In this document: positions 7,683-16,854 of the stretch, in pieces
Layout: each line of letters begins with the position of its first letter
How positions within the stretch are numbered: position 1 is the stretch's first letter
Assembly: GCF_014284275.1 (NCBI RefSeq)
Contig: NZ_JACOFU010000002.1
Location: forward strand, 294,623 to 358,622
Origin: Affinundibacterium amnicola
Lineage (GTDB): Bacteria; Pseudomonadota; Gammaproteobacteria; Burkholderiales; Burkholderiaceae_D
DNA: 64,000 nt
Reading direction: 5' to 3'
Made by a program: the position numbers and the translations under genes
Notes under the pieces: generated by a model
Database searches by the model: none
What the model was told of the DNA's origin: nothing
Seen by the model: only the letters and a program-made list of their open reading frames with translations

Positions 7683-7719
7683 CGCGGGTAGTCTAAGTCA
7701 TTGATTTTATGGAGAGATG

Positions 7720-7738
7720 AGTTCCACATTATGGTGTC
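7720..7738 (-). promoter_or_regulatory. TnsB-like site 1 (terminal)
   Basis: Minus strand GACACCATAATGTGGAACT, seven bases inside the proposed terminus. The outer bases 7739-7745 read TGTGGGT on the minus strand, as in Tn7 ends (TGTGGGCG). A 5-base target duplication would be TTGAA at 7746-7750. Confidence 0.7.
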
Positions 7739-7760
7739 ACCCACATTGAATTAAGGCCAC

Positions 7761-7792
7761 AAAAAAACCCGCTTAATAAAGCGGGTTTTTTG
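7761..7792. terminator. Bidirectional rho-independent terminator after tolC
   Basis: CCCGCTT-AATA-AAGCGGG stem (7768-7785) with A-tract on the left and T-tract on the right, so it can terminate both strands. It lies 20 bases past the tolC stop and just outside the transposon end. Confidence 0.9.
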
Positions 7793-7811
7793 TTTTCTAA
7801 TACCTGATAAT

Positions 7812-9131
7812 TTACTGCGCCAACAAGACATTAACCTCAGCCAAATCAGCTTCTTTTAATGATCCAGCCGCTGCTTTCAAGCGCAATCCACTCATGATGG
7901 AATCGTAACGTGCCTTTGCCAAGCTCTGGCGCGTGTTGGATAATTTTTGCTGTGCATTCAACACGTCGATATTAATACGCACACCGACTTGATAACCCAG
8001 CTTGGTGGAATCTAATGCAGATTGGCTTGAAATTTCAGCCGCCTCGAAGGCTTTAATTTGCGCTAAACCACTGACTACACCGATATAAGATTGGCGTGCA
8101 GCTTGTGCAGCGTTACGGCGTGCAGTTTCCAAGTCATTACGCGCCTTATCTTCTAAAGCGATTGATTCACGAACTTTGCTATCGGTACCAAAACCAGCGA
8201 AAATCGGTACATTCAAAGTCACACCGATTGTTTTAGGCTTGGAATAACCAGATGGCGATGCTACGCTTGCGTTCACGGAATTTCGCCCTGCTGTCGCAGT
8301 CAAATCCAAAGTTGGCAAATGACCTGCGCGACTCTTTTTAATTTCACGTTGCGCAATTTCCAAACCAACTTGAGAGGTTGCTACTACAAAGTTCTGTTTT
8401 TCAGCTGAACTGACCCAGTCGTTAATCTGCGCTGGAACCGGTGCTGTCAATTGAACGCCATCTTTCAGCTTCGCTAAATCACCTGCATCTTTACCGATGA
8501 TTTGACGTAAAGCCGCACGTTTCACTTCTAAATCACCTTGGCCGGCTAATTCTTGTGCCGTAATTAAGTCATATTGTGACTGTGCTTCATGCGTATCTGT
8601 AATCGTTTGTGTACCAACCTCGAAATTGCGCTTAGCGGAAGCCAATTGTTCTGCAACCGCCACTTTTTGCGCTTGCAAAGTCTTCAAGGTATTTTCAGCT
8701 GCCAATACGTCAAAATAAGCTTGGCTAACGCGCAGCATCAAGTCTTGTTGAGCCGCTGCAAACTGCAAATCAGCAGAGATCACCGACAATTTTGACTGTT
8801 CATAGGTTTCCCAAGATCCCCAGTTAAACAATGGTTGACTCAATGTAAAACCTAAGGAATTCGTATTACCCGATGACTTTGTCGTGGCGCCAACATCAGG
8901 ATCGAATTCACTTTGAGTACGTCGTACATTGGCATCCATCGTGACGCGTGGCAGCAAAGCAGCACGCCCTTGAACTGAACGTTCTTGACCAGCCAATTTA
9001 GAAGCACGCGCTGCACTAAATTGTGCATCATTGATTAAGGCTTCTTTGTAAATTTGTAGCAAATCGCTAGCGCCTGCATTTAAAGAAATAAACGCGGTCG
9101 CAATAAATGTAGCGATAATAGATTTACGCAT
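7812..9131 (-). CDS. tolC: TolC-family outer membrane efflux channel
   Basis: A 439-residue outer-membrane factor for type I secretion and RND/MFS efflux. From ATG 9131 (GGAG eight bases upstream) there is a signal peptide ending near LNAGA, then the two repeated OEP halves of a TolC trimer: long helices with DLLQIYKEALINDAQFSAARA at the start and the second repeat around NFVVATSQVGLEIAQREIKKS. FNWGSWETYEQSK and FAGFGTDSKV mark the strand-helix transitions. An upstream in-frame start at 9209 would displace the signal peptide. It is followed in cis by a rhodanese and preceded by a Pcm-like methyltransferase, an order common in Burkholderiales. No periplasmic adaptor or inner-membrane pump gene lies in the window. 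Confidence 0.88.
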   Translation of the reverse strand: MRKSIIATFIATAFISLNAGASDLLQIYKEALINDAQFSAARASKLAGQERSVQGRAALLPRVTMDANVRRTQSEFDPDVGATTKSSGNTNSLGFTLSQPLFNWGSWETYEQSKLSVISADLQFAAAQQDLMLRVSQAYFDVLAAENTLKTLQAQKVAVAEQLASAKRNFEVGTQTITDTHEAQSQYDLITAQELAGQGDLEVKRAALRQIIGKDAGDLAKLKDGVQLTAPVPAQINDWVSSAEKQNFVVATSQVGLEIAQREIKKSRAGHLPTLDLTATAGRNSVNASVASPSGYSKPKTIGVTLNVPIFAGFGTDSKVRESIALEDKARNDLETARRNAAQAARQSYIGVVSGLAQIKAFEAAEISSQSALDSTKLGYQVGVRINIDVLNAQQKLSNTRQSLAKARYDSIMSGLRLKAAAGSLKEADLAEVNVLLAQ

Positions 9132-9245
9132 AAAATGCTCCGAAAAAATTAAAGGTCGTTTGCTTGAATTTTTCTTCCCAAAATCTAAGCAACAACGACA
9201 ACAAACCACTTACACCGAGGTCTTTAGCACCACTAAAGACAGCTC

Positions 9246-9569
9246 TTAATATGTGGGCATAGAAGTATCAACTTGCAATGCCCACGCGTGTACTCCACCG
9301 GTCAAATTGATGATTCGATTAAAACCATTTCTCTCTAGGAAATGTGCAACCTGCATACTACGTCCACCATGATGACAAATACAAACTATTTCGACATCAC
9401 GGTCTAACTCTTCTAGCCGTAAAGGCAGGCCAGACATAGGCATCAACTGCGCTTGATGAATATGACAAGTCTCATACTCCCAAGGTTCCCTGACATCTAA
9501 TAAGAATGGTGGATTTTTTGAAGAATCAGACAGCCACTGTGCTAATTCGGGAGCCGTTATATGTTCCAT
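9246..9569 (-). CDS. Rhodanese-like sulfurtransferase domain protein
   Basis: A single-domain rhodanese of 107 residues. It has the DVREPWEYETCHI motif (25-37) and an active-site loop CHHGGRS with catalytic Cys65, expected to carry persulfide sulfur; a second Cys63 precedes it. This small class (GlpE-like) is cytoplasmic. It lies between the Pcm-like gene and tolC on the same strand with a 27-base gap upstream and about 115 bases to the tolC start, so it could be co-transcribed with the methyltransferase. The physiological sulfur acceptor is unknown. Confidence 0.85.
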   Translation of the reverse strand: MEHITAPELAQWLSDSSKNPPFLLDVREPWEYETCHIHQAQLMPMSGLPLRLEELDRDVEIVCICHHGGRSMQVAHFLERNGFNRIINLTGGVHAWALQVDTSMPTY

Positions 9570-9596
9570 AATTGACTTTTCTAATTCACAAGCACA

Positions 9597-10247
9597 TTAT
9601 AAAGTGAAAGTTGACGCAGGGATCGCCTGTGTTAATGGCGGCACGGAAGTTTCGAATAATTGCTTTGTATTGAAAAACAATTCAGATTCACGAGAAACCA
9701 ATTGTGCGGTCATCACTGGCGGCTTACCGACAACAACAAACATTCGCCCACCAATATTTAACTGTGCCTGCAGATTTTCAGGAATTGCTTCAAGCGAACC
9801 TGTGATGACAATAATGTCAAAAGCCGCAAAATGCGTGTTCTTTAACGCATCGCCCCACTGCACATCCACGTTGGTAATTCCATTTTTTGCGATGTTTGCC
9901 TGCGCTAAACTTTTCACTTCAGGAACCGCCTCCATCACTGTTACGTGACGAGATTGATGTGCCAGCAGCGCCGCCAAATAACCACTATCGGCACCAACGA
10001 TCAAAACTGATTCAGTCTTCTTAGCGGCAACTTCCTGCACGATGCGAGCTTCTAATTTTGGTGTCAGAGAAATTACACCTGCTACCAATGGCAAACCTGT
10101 GTCAAAAAAAGCCAAGCTCTTTTGTTCTTGAGGAAAGAAGTTTTCACGTTTTACGACGCCGAGCAAGGCCAACACATCTGGTGCACTGACATTTGTCGGG
10201 CGGATTTGCTGCTCAATCATGTTAAAACGGGCTTGTTCGATATTCAT
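9597..10247 (-). CDS. Protein-L-isoaspartate O-methyltransferase family protein
   Basis: A Rossmann-type SAM methyltransferase of about 216 residues, related to Pcm, which repairs isoaspartyl residues. The N-terminal ARFNMIEQQIRP is the hallmark of the TolC-linked Pcm group in Burkholderiales. The SAM-binding loop reads VLIVGADSGYLAALLA, a degenerate form of the usual VGTGSGY loop, so activity is uncertain. ATGs at 10265, 10253 and 10247 compete; 10247 is favoured by an ACGAG purine box eight to twelve bases upstream. It heads a run with the rhodanese and tolC. Confidence 0.75.
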   Translation of the reverse strand: MNIEQARFNMIEQQIRPTNVSAPDVLALLGVVKRENFFPQEQKSLAFFDTGLPLVAGVISLTPKLEARIVQEVAAKKTESVLIVGADSGYLAALLAHQSRHVTVMEAVPEVKSLAQANIAKNGITNVDVQWGDALKNTHFAAFDIIVITGSLEAIPENLQAQLNIGGRMFVVVGKPPVMTAQLVSRESELFFNTKQLFETSVPPLTQAIPASTFTL

Positions 10248-10397
10248 GTTCATTTCTCGTGGCATTAAATTAAAAAGTTAGGTATCAACGCGTCTTTATC
10301 CTGTTTTGATGATTTTCGATCAACACAGATGCACTTATCGCACTTTTAACCCAATCCCGCATTTTATCAAAGCGTTTCTGCAAAAGAAGGTTTTCAT

Positions 10398-10517
10398 ATG
10401 AGTTTTCTTGCTTTTCATACAGATACTTCCACTATTTGCGCAAAAACAGATACACATCAAAGTTTTCTGGCAGCTAATCACGTGCATCCACTGAAATCTA
10501 ATCGGCAAGTTCCGTAA
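10398..10517 (+). CDS. Possible 39-residue small protein
   Basis: ATG 10398 is preceded by AGAAGG at a good distance and opens a 39-codon frame (MSFLAFHTDTSTICAKTDTH...) ending with TAA. It fills most of the gap between the divergently placed pcm-like gene and the convergent tetR gene. No family is recognised; the only support is the ribosome binding site and the uninterrupted frame, which can occur by chance. Confidence 0.2.
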   Translation: MSFLAFHTDTSTICAKTDTHQSFLAANHVHPLKSNRQVP

Positions 10518-10526
10518 AGAACCACC

Positions 10527-11159
10527 TTATTTCACAAGAATGCTACGAAGTGCCATGTCGATATAAAAATCCAGATAGGCCCCAAGTTTTTCCGGTTCAA
10601 CCTGGCAAACACCATTCGAGTGTTTCCACATCATCATCATAATAATCGGTGCGATCAGAATTTTTGGGGCGACTTCCAAATCCATTTCACGAATTTCGCC
10701 GCGTGCGATACCTCTTTGGAGCATGGTGGTCACCAATTTCTCGCCACGATCAACAACTTCTTCCTGATAAAATTTTGCCAACTCGGGAAAATTTCCAGCT
10801 TCCGCCGTCATCAACTTCGGCAGACCCGATAACTTGGACGCGCCAATATTTTCCCACCAGGTCGTAATGATGATGCGAAAAAGATCCTCACTTGATCCAG
10901 CAAATTGCTCAATCACGCCCTCTGCCTCACCAAGTAAAGGCACGATAGATTCACGGACAACTGCTTTGAACAATTCTTCTTTACTGCAAAAATACAAATA
11001 CAAAGTGCCTTTTGATACGCCAGCAGATTTAGCGACATCATCTAAGCGGGTCGCCGCGAATCCACGCGCGACAAAATGATCTAATGCCGCGTCCAGCAAT
11101 TCTTGCGGGCGCGCATCTTTGCGTCTTTCCCAACGCGGCTTAAATGGACATGACATCAT
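10527..11159 (-). CDS. TetR/AcrR-family transcriptional regulator
   Basis: A one-component regulator of about 210 residues. The N-terminal HTH (ELLDAALDHFVARGFAAT, then DVAKSAGVSKGTLYLYFCSK) is typical of TetR/AcrR proteins. The C-terminal helical domain (residues about 75-210) should bind an unknown ligand; the family usually acts as dimeric repressors that release DNA on ligand binding. ATG 11159 or 11156 is preferred over a TTG at 11192, which would overlap the candidate operator. Adjacent to the tolC group, so control of efflux genes is possible, but the sequence does not show it. Confidence 0.8.
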   Translation of the reverse strand: MMSCPFKPRWERRKDARPQELLDAALDHFVARGFAATRLDDVAKSAGVSKGTLYLYFCSKEELFKAVVRESIVPLLGEAEGVIEQFAGSSEDLFRIIITTWWENIGASKLSGLPKLMTAEAGNFPELAKFYQEEVVDRGEKLVTTMLQRGIARGEIREMDLEVAPKILIAPIIMMMMWKHSNGVCQVEPEKLGAYLDFYIDMALRSILVK

Positions 11160-11184
11160 GACGAAAAAACACTTTAAAATTAAC

Positions 11185-11202
11185 TTACTCAAGAGTCAGT
11201 AA
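11185..11202. promoter_or_regulatory. Candidate TetR operator
   Basis: TTACTCAAGAGTCAGTAA is an 18-base sequence with inverted arms TTACT/AGTAA, lying 26 bases upstream of the tetR start, where self-repression sites of TetR regulators commonly sit. No second copy was noticed near tolC. Confidence 0.4.
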
Positions 11203-11299
11203 TGTAAGCGCTCAGGGCAAAATGGTCAAGTCTATAGCGCGCCAAAGCCAAGACTTAGGAGTGAATCAGATAGAATACGTTTTTCGGCAATTTATCCAT

Positions 11300-11581
11300 A
11301 TGAACACACTTATTTGTCGCCCAAGTTGCGCTGCATGTTGCACGGCGCCTTCTATTAGCAGCCCCATACCGGGAATGCCGAACGGCAAACCCGCTGGCGT
11401 GCCATGTGTACAATTGACACCCGATTTACGTTGCGCGATTTTTGGGCAACCCGAACGCCCCGATTGCTGTTCTGGCTTACAAGCCTCGCTAGAAATGTGC
11501 GGAGATAATCGGGAATATGCGATGACTTGGCTAGCGCAACTCGAAGTCGCAACTTCTCCATCAAACCCACAATCAAACTAA
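11300..11581 (+). CDS. YkgJ-family cysteine cluster protein
   Basis: A 93-residue protein with the YkgJ-type cysteine cluster: CRPSCAACC (6-14), then PCVQL (35-36), LRCAIF and DCC near residue 55, and a late MCGDNREYA. These cysteines are thought to bind zinc or an Fe-S cluster; the function is unknown. ATG 11300 matches the family start ([14 protein letters not shown]); the frame is open upstream to 11222 but adds 26 residues not expected in the family. Divergent from the tetR gene and about 100 bases before uppP. Confidence 0.75.
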   Translation: MNTLICRPSCAACCTAPSISSPIPGMPNGKPAGVPCVQLTPDLRCAIFGQPERPDCCSGLQASLEMCGDNREYAMTWLAQLEVATSPSNPQSN

Positions 11582-11684
11582 GCCCCACCTTATTTGCATG
11601 CATTGATGCTTTGATTTTCAGCTCAAATCACAGTCTCACATGATAAGCTTCGTCCCTTCGATTTTTAATTAGCAAGCTTGGAAC

Positions 11685-12524
11685 ATGGATTTTTCTCTCG
11701 CACTCAAAGTCATCATTATGGGCATCGTCGAAGGTTTAACAGAGTTTTTGCCGATTTCATCCACTGGACATCTGATTTTAGCTGGCAGCTTGCTTGATTT
11801 CACTGGCGAGAAAGTCAAAGTCTTCGAAATTGTGATTCAGGCTGGCGCCATTTTCGCTGTTTGTTGGGAGTACCGCCAAAGAATCATCAGCCTCGTTACC
11901 GGCTTGGGCAGCGATATCAAAGCGCAACGCTTTGCACTACATGTGATCGTTGCATTTTTACCTGCGGCTGTTTTAGGCTTGATGTTTAGCAAGTACATTA
12001 AGGCTTATCTTTTCAAACCTGTACCCGTTGCTTTAGCCTTCATTTTGGGTGGCATCTTCATACTTTGGACCGAGCGCCGCCATCAGCGGAATGCGCAAAT
12101 TCGTGCACCACATATTGATAATCTCGATGATATGCGCCTGATCGATGCGCTTAAAATCGGTCTCGCACAAGCATTCGCTCTCATTCCCGGCACTAGCCGA
12201 TCTGGTGCCTCAATTATCGGGGGCATGTGGTTTGGCATGTCACGCAAAGCTGCGACAGAGTTTTCATTTTTCCTCGCGATTCCTACATTACTTGGTGCGA
12301 CTGTGTATTCCTTATACAAAGCGCGGAATGAGTTATCCAGTGCCGACATTCCAATGTTTGGCTTGGGTACAATCGCTGCTTTCATCTCCGCATTCTTTTG
12401 CGTACGTTGGCTGTTGCGCTATGTCAGTACCCACAATTTCAATGCCTTTGCCTGGTACCGCATCGCGTTTGGTTGCATGATCTTAATTACTGCCTACACT
12501 GGCGTCATTAACTGGGCGGAATAA
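11685..12524 (+). CDS. uppP: Undecaprenyl-diphosphatase UppP (BacA)
   Basis: An inner-membrane enzyme of 279 residues that dephosphorylates undecaprenyl pyrophosphate to recycle the lipid carrier for peptidoglycan and O-antigen. It has the two family signatures: [15 protein letters not shown] (residues 16-30), with the catalytic Glu and His, and [13 protein letters not shown] (about 168-180). About eight hydrophobic segments are visible. Length is normal. It ends 13 bases before recQ on the same strand, so the pair may share a transcript. Loss of UppP raises bacitracin sensitivity in known bacteria. Confidence 0.93.
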   Translation: MDFSLALKVIIMGIVEGLTEFLPISSTGHLILAGSLLDFTGEKVKVFEIVIQAGAIFAVCWEYRQRIISLVTGLGSDIKAQRFALHVIVAFLPAAVLGLMFSKYIKAYLFKPVPVALAFILGGIFILWTERRHQRNAQIRAPHIDNLDDMRLIDALKIGLAQAFALIPGTSRSGASIIGGMWFGMSRKAATEFSFFLAIPTLLGATVYSLYKARNELSSADIPMFGLGTIAAFISAFFCVRWLLRYVSTHNFNAFAWYRIAFGCMILITAYTGVINWAE

Positions 12525-12537
12525 GGTCTTCAACTCA

Positions 12538-14370
12538 ATGCAACACATCACCACGCCTGAACAAGATCAAGCACTGCATTTGTTGCAGACCGTCTTCGGC
12601 TATCCGGCGTTTCGTTCTCAACAAGGACAAATCGTTGATCATGTGGTTAAAGGTGGCGATGCTTTGGTTTTGATGCCAACCGGTGGCGGTAAATCATTGT
12701 GTTATCAAATCCCAGCCTTAATCCGCAATGGTGTTGGCATCGTCGTATCACCACTAATCGCCTTGATGCAAGATCAGGTTGATGCTCTGGCGGAGGTTGG
12801 CGTACGCGCAGCTTTTCTTAATTCTACGCAAAGTTTTGACGAGGCATTGCGCATCGAACGGATGATGCGTGAAGGTGAAATCGATATGGTGTATATCGCA
12901 CCAGAACGATTAATGACCCAACGTTGTCTGGAATTGCTCAGCGTTACACCGCTCGCCCTCTTTGCGATTGATGAAGCGCATTGCGTTTCTCAATGGGGGC
13001 ATGATTTCCGCCCTGAATACATCAAGCTTTCTGTTTTGCACGAACGGTTTCCTGATGTGCCGCGCATCGCCCTCACCGCGACGGCAGATCAGCAAACACG
13101 AGATGAGATTATTCATCGCCTGCAATTAGAAAACGCGATGCAGTTTGTGTCATCTTTTGACAGACCCAATATCCGTTATCAAATCGTCGAAAAAGCCAAT
13201 GGTCGAAAACAACTCCTAGACTTTATCAACGCACAGCACGCGGGTGATGCCGGCATTGTGTATTGCTTGTCACGTAAAAAAGTCGAAGAAACGGCAGAAT
13301 TTTTAAACGAAAATGGCGTCACTGCCCTGCCCTATCACGCCGGCATGGATCAGGCAGATCGCACCCGCAATCAAGCGCGGTTTTTGCGTGAAGATGGCAT
13401 CGTCATGACGGCAACTATCGCATTTGGAATGGGTATCGACAAACCCGATGTGCGTTTTGTCGCGCACTTAGATTTACCAAAAAGTATTGAAGGTTATTAT
13501 CAAGAAACTGGACGAGCCGGACGCGATGGTGCTAGCGCCAATGCCTGGATGGCTTATGGTCTGCAAGATGTGGTGCAGCAGCGCCGCATGATTGACGAGT
13601 CAGAAGCCAACGAAACCTTTAAACGTGTGCAAGGCGTCAAGTTAGATGCCATGTTAGGTTTATGTGAAACCTTAAACTGCCGGCGCGTACACATACTCGA
13701 TTACTTTGGTCAAAGTTCGCAGCCATGTGGCAATTGCGATACTTGCTTATCGCCACCCAGTTCTTTTGACGGAACCGTCGCAGCCCAGAAAATTCTCTCA
13801 ACGATTTATCGCGTCGATCAACGATTTGCTGCTGGTCACGTCATCGATGTGCTACGCGGTATTGATACCGAACGCGTCAAACAATGGCGTCACGACCAAC
13901 TATCGACTTACGGCATAGGCTCGGAGAAAAGCGAAGCAGAATGGCGCGCTTTATTGCGGCAAATGATCGCGCTGGGCTTGGTATCTGTTGACTATGAAAA
14001 CTACAGCTCGCTAAAATTAACTGAAGATTCACGTGCAGTTTTACGCGGTGAAATCACCATCCAATTGCGTCAATATAAGAAAGCCGAAAAAGCCGTTAAA
14101 CACAAACGGCAATCCGCCAAAGATTTTTCTGAAGCAAATTTATCAGACAGCGAACAAGCAATTTTCGAACGCTTACGCTGGTGGCGTGTGGAAACGGCAA
14201 AAGCCCACAACACCGCTGCCTTTATTATTTTTCACGATAGCACGCTGCGGGAAATCGCCAAAGCTAGACCGCACTCTATGGATGACTTACGCGGTGTTAC
14301 TGGCGTTGGCGCAAAAAAACTCGAAAGCTATGGTGCAGAAATTGTAAAACTGATTGCGGAGTTTCTATAA
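12538..14370 (+). CDS. recQ: ATP-dependent DNA helicase RecQ
   Basis: A 3'-5' DNA helicase of 610 residues acting in recombination and fork repair. Motif order is complete: motif [12 protein letters not shown] (about 48-58), motif II DEAH (about 144), [10 protein letters not shown] loop, motif III TATAD, motif [13 protein letters not shown] zinc-binding segment follows with CGNCDTC, preceded by a Cys at CETLNCRR. A winged-helix RQC domain and a C-terminal HRDC domain ([21 protein letters not shown]) close the protein. Length is normal for the E. coli type. Starts 13 bases after uppP. Confidence 0.95.
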   Translation: MQHITTPEQDQALHLLQTVFGYPAFRSQQGQIVDHVVKGGDALVLMPTGGGKSLCYQIPALIRNGVGIVVSPLIALMQDQVDALAEVGVRAAFLNSTQSFDEALRIERMMREGEIDMVYIAPERLMTQRCLELLSVTPLALFAIDEAHCVSQWGHDFRPEYIKLSVLHERFPDVPRIALTATADQQTRDEIIHRLQLENAMQFVSSFDRPNIRYQIVEKANGRKQLLDFINAQHAGDAGIVYCLSRKKVEETAEFLNENGVTALPYHAGMDQADRTRNQARFLREDGIVMTATIAFGMGIDKPDVRFVAHLDLPKSIEGYYQETGRAGRDGASANAWMAYGLQDVVQQRRMIDESEANETFKRVQGVKLDAMLGLCETLNCRRVHILDYFGQSSQPCGNCDTCLSPPSSFDGTVAAQKILSTIYRVDQRFAAGHVIDVLRGIDTERVKQWRHDQLSTYGIGSEKSEAEWRALLRQMIALGLVSVDYENYSSLKLTEDSRAVLRGEITIQLRQYKKAEKAVKHKRQSAKDFSEANLSDSEQAIFERLRWWRVETAKAHNTAAFIIFHDSTLREIAKARPHSMDDLRGVTGVGAKKLESYGAEIVKLIAEFL

Positions 14371-14412
14371 GCTTCACAATCAGCATAGTCACAATAAATT
14401 AGCTTAATTCAA

Positions 14413-15879
14413 CTAAACCGCGCGCCCCACAGGAAAGACACTTGTTTGCAAATTGCGACGCGTTTTCTTCCAAAGAAAATATCCTGTGCTGCACAATACA
14501 ATCGGGGTATAAATCCAAATGAGTGCAACATTCACGATCAATACCAGAACGATGCCCACGACGAACACTGCAACACACAACAGTAAATTTCGCAACAAAG
14601 GATGATCGTTGGCATTTTTCATCCTTGATATTGGCGCGCCCAAGTTCAAAATCAAAGGAAATAAGCAAGTCACTAGCAAGATCAAGGCTGACTGTTTGGT
14701 TTCGCTAATGTCAGCGAAGCGTAAAATCAATAACGCCGCCAGCACGCTCAATCCATACATGATCACAAATTGTCGAAGCAAATAGCCTAGCAATGATTGA
14801 TCGCGACGTGCTGCGCTTCCAGTGCCGGGAGCCAAACTCAATAAGACCTGCTCACCTCGCGTTTGATACAAGCTGTAAAACAACATGAAACAGAAAAAGA
14901 GCGGGATGAATAAAATCATCATGCCAACAAAGCCAATGCCGAATCCCATCGCAAAATCTTTAGATGTCCGAGCTGAGAAAAATTCAAGCAAGGAAACCGC
15001 AAAAACACCTCCCGCCGCCATCGAAAACATTTGAAAACAAATTGTTGTCCAATGCAATTTCGGTCCAAATAAAAATCCGAGCAGCATAGTGAAATTTTCA
15101 TGCTGCTGACCACTTACACTTTTTACTCGATGGGACATCCAAGCCAAACAAATTGCCGAAAAACTCAACGTGATTCGATTCTCAACCATACCTTGTCCCA
15201 AGAGGCTAGCGCGATACGCCAATGCCTTTTTGTGTCGACTAAAAAGTACGTCGCTCTTCATCGAAAATGTCCAATGTATGCCGCCAAAGACGAAGACTAA
15301 CGCAACTACGATCAACACTAAGGCAACCGGAAGTTCTGTATGCTTTGAAATGAAATCTTCAAGATCGGAATAACCGTTTCGTTTCAACCAAGTAGGCATT
15401 TGGAAAAACACGATCATCGGTATGACTGTCCAAGGTGAACGAATAAGCAACACCATAAACATCAGAAAACTAACCGTAAAAAAAGCCGGCCACATCGAAA
15501 AATATTTCTGCACAGTCCAAGAAGCAATTAAAGCAATCGTTGCAAAAAGCAACACGGGCAATATAAGTGCCAACTCAATATACATGCGATGCTTAGGCAC
15601 CAGCCCCGCATTTGCTGGTGAAAATTGCAAACTCACACTTTGAATCAGTGACACAAACCACATCAAACAAAAGAGACCGAGGTTTGCTGCAACGCCATAT
15701 AACAAGGCATCTAGAAAAATATTGCTGCTTACTTTATCTGGGCGAAAAAAATATAAAATAGCCGCAATTATTTCCGCCACCGCAGGTACAAATAATAAAG
15801 CAATCAGCAATGTCCTCTTGCTATCAACGTTCATTCTTGCATGCAAGGGTTGCATCCAAATATTCAAGATGTTTTTCAT
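14413..15879 (-). CDS. ABC transporter permease-like membrane protein
   Basis: A 488-residue polytopic membrane protein with about 12 hydrophobic segments and no recognised catalytic motif. It begins inside the last codons of the ATPase gene (ATGA overlap, 15876-15879), a strong sign of translational coupling, so it is taken as the permease of that ABC transporter. The length, about twice that of a simple six-helix ABC-2 permease, suggests one chain could supply both membrane halves. The substrate is unknown; YtrA-type clusters in other bacteria answer to cell-wall-active compounds. It ends about 45 bases from the convergent recQ end. Confidence 0.75.
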   Translation of the reverse strand: MKNILNIWMQPLHARMNVDSKRTLLIALLFVPAVAEIIAAILYFFRPDKVSSNIFLDALLYGVAANLGLFCLMWFVSLIQSVSLQFSPANAGLVPKHRMYIELALILPVLLFATIALIASWTVQKYFSMWPAFFTVSFLMFMVLLIRSPWTVIPMIVFFQMPTWLKRNGYSDLEDFISKHTELPVALVLIVVALVFVFGGIHWTFSMKSDVLFSRHKKALAYRASLLGQGMVENRITLSFSAICLAWMSHRVKSVSGQQHENFTMLLGFLFGPKLHWTTICFQMFSMAAGGVFAVSLLEFFSARTSKDFAMGFGIGFVGMMILFIPLFFCFMLFYSLYQTRGEQVLLSLAPGTGSAARRDQSLLGYLLRQFVIMYGLSVLAALLILRFADISETKQSALILLVTCLFPLILNLGAPISRMKNANDHPLLRNLLLCVAVFVVGIVLVLIVNVALIWIYTPIVLCSTGYFLWKKTRRNLQTSVFPVGRAV

Positions 15880-16742
15880 TTGGTCATCTCAATAAAAAGA
15901 TCTTCCAAACTTAAACGCTCGACACGTAAATCGGAGCGAGATAAGAGCTCTGCTGATTGCGCCGCATTCCATTGGCCAAGCAAACGTGAATGCATATCGT
16001 CAATACGACAAGAACGTAAAATCTTTCGTGGCGCTAATTGCTCAACGACTTGAGTACTACCTGTCACTTGCAAGCTAACTTCCATCAAATCATCAAGCGT
16101 CTGTTGATGCACAATGCGCCCATTTGCCAAAAAGGCGACTGTCATCGCGACCCGTTCTAAATCGGACAAAATGTGTGTGGAGAAGACGATTGTGGTATTT
16201 TTATCGATCACACTATCTACGATTTCACGCAAGAAATCACGCCGACCTGCAGGGTCTAAACTAGCCACTGGCTCATCCAATATCAATAACTCAGGCTCGT
16301 AAGCCAATGCACGAATGATAGACAAACGCTGCTTTTGCCCTCCAGAAAACTGACTGATCACTTTATCGTAAGGCAAATTCCAACGCTGCATCAATGCATC
16401 AACTTTAGCATCGTTCCAACGTGGGTAAAGCGCCTTAAAATAATTCAACATTTGACGTGGCGTTAACCATTCAAACAAATCGCTGTTCTGCGGAACATAA
16501 GCGATCTTTGCCTTTGTCTCATCCGACATATGACGAACGTCTTCGCCAAATAAGTACACCTCGCTCTCAGGCTCCACATCACGCAAACCAAGCAGGCACT
16601 CAATCAAAGTGGATTTGCCTGCACCGTTACGTCCGAGCAATCCAACGATGCTACCTGCTTCAATTTCCCAATCTAGATTTTTTAAAACACGCTGCGGCTT
16701 AAATTGTTTACTCAAGCCTTTGATACGAATAGGTGCTTGCAT
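15876..16742 (-). CDS. ABC transporter ATP-binding protein
   Basis: A 288-residue nucleotide-binding subunit. It shows Walker A GLLGRNGAGKST (about 34-45), Q-loop (YVPQNSDL), signature SGGQKQR, Walker B LLILDEPVASLDP and H-loop STHIL. The last 70 residues form an extra domain, as in exporter ATPases of the CcmA/YtrB type. Four-base overlap with the permease gene. A 112-base gap separates it from the TraB-like gene upstream, which may be in the same transcript led by the GntR gene. Confidence 0.9.
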   Translation of the reverse strand: MQAPIRIKGLSKQFKPQRVLKNLDWEIEAGSIVGLLGRNGAGKSTLIECLLGLRDVEPESEVYLFGEDVRHMSDETKAKIAYVPQNSDLFEWLTPRQMLNYFKALYPRWNDAKVDALMQRWNLPYDKVISQFSGGQKQRLSIIRALAYEPELLILDEPVASLDPAGRRDFLREIVDSVIDKNTTIVFSTHILSDLERVAMTVAFLANGRIVHQQTLDDLMEVSLQVTGSTQVVEQLAPRKILRSCRIDDMHSRLLGQWNAAQSAELLSRSDLRVERLSLEDLFIEMTK

Positions 16743-16854
16743 GATGCGTCCTGATGAATGCTATGGTCGAAGGAAATAGGTCTAACGAATACGGATGACT
16801 GAGCTGTTTAAAGAAATACCCGCACAAATCTCAAATGCATCAATCCATGATTGA

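Larger units (their letters stand above)
1..7745 (+). mobile_element. Tn7-like transposon, partial: cargo and distal end
   Basis: The span from the left edge to 7745 is read as part of a Tn7-like element. Two things support this. The first gene resembles the C-terminal half of a TniQ/TnsD target-selection protein. The right boundary carries a Tn7-like terminus (TGTGGG read on the minus strand) with several spaced TnsB-type sites. Cargo genes in between are small, poorly characterised and partly broken. Because the TniQ-like gene points rightward, tnsA should lie outside the window on the left, so by Tn7 convention the end at 7745 is the cargo-side (left-type) end. The other end and the transposase genes are not visible; the element assignment is inference. 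Confidence 0.6.

Noticed and set aside
7594-7745. CRISPR array
   Set aside because: Repeats of about 19 bases are irregularly spaced and degenerate, with no spacer regularity or cas genes; a Tn7-like end explains them better.
7720-7812. tolC 3' end as the Tn7-like target site
   Set aside because: By orientation of the TniQ-like gene this is the cargo-side end, whereas Tn7 places its other end next to the target gene; tolC is probably just a neighbour.
12083-12480. Open frames of 100-111 codons overlapping uppP
   Set aside because: Both lie within the well-supported uppP gene in other frames and have no recognised motif.
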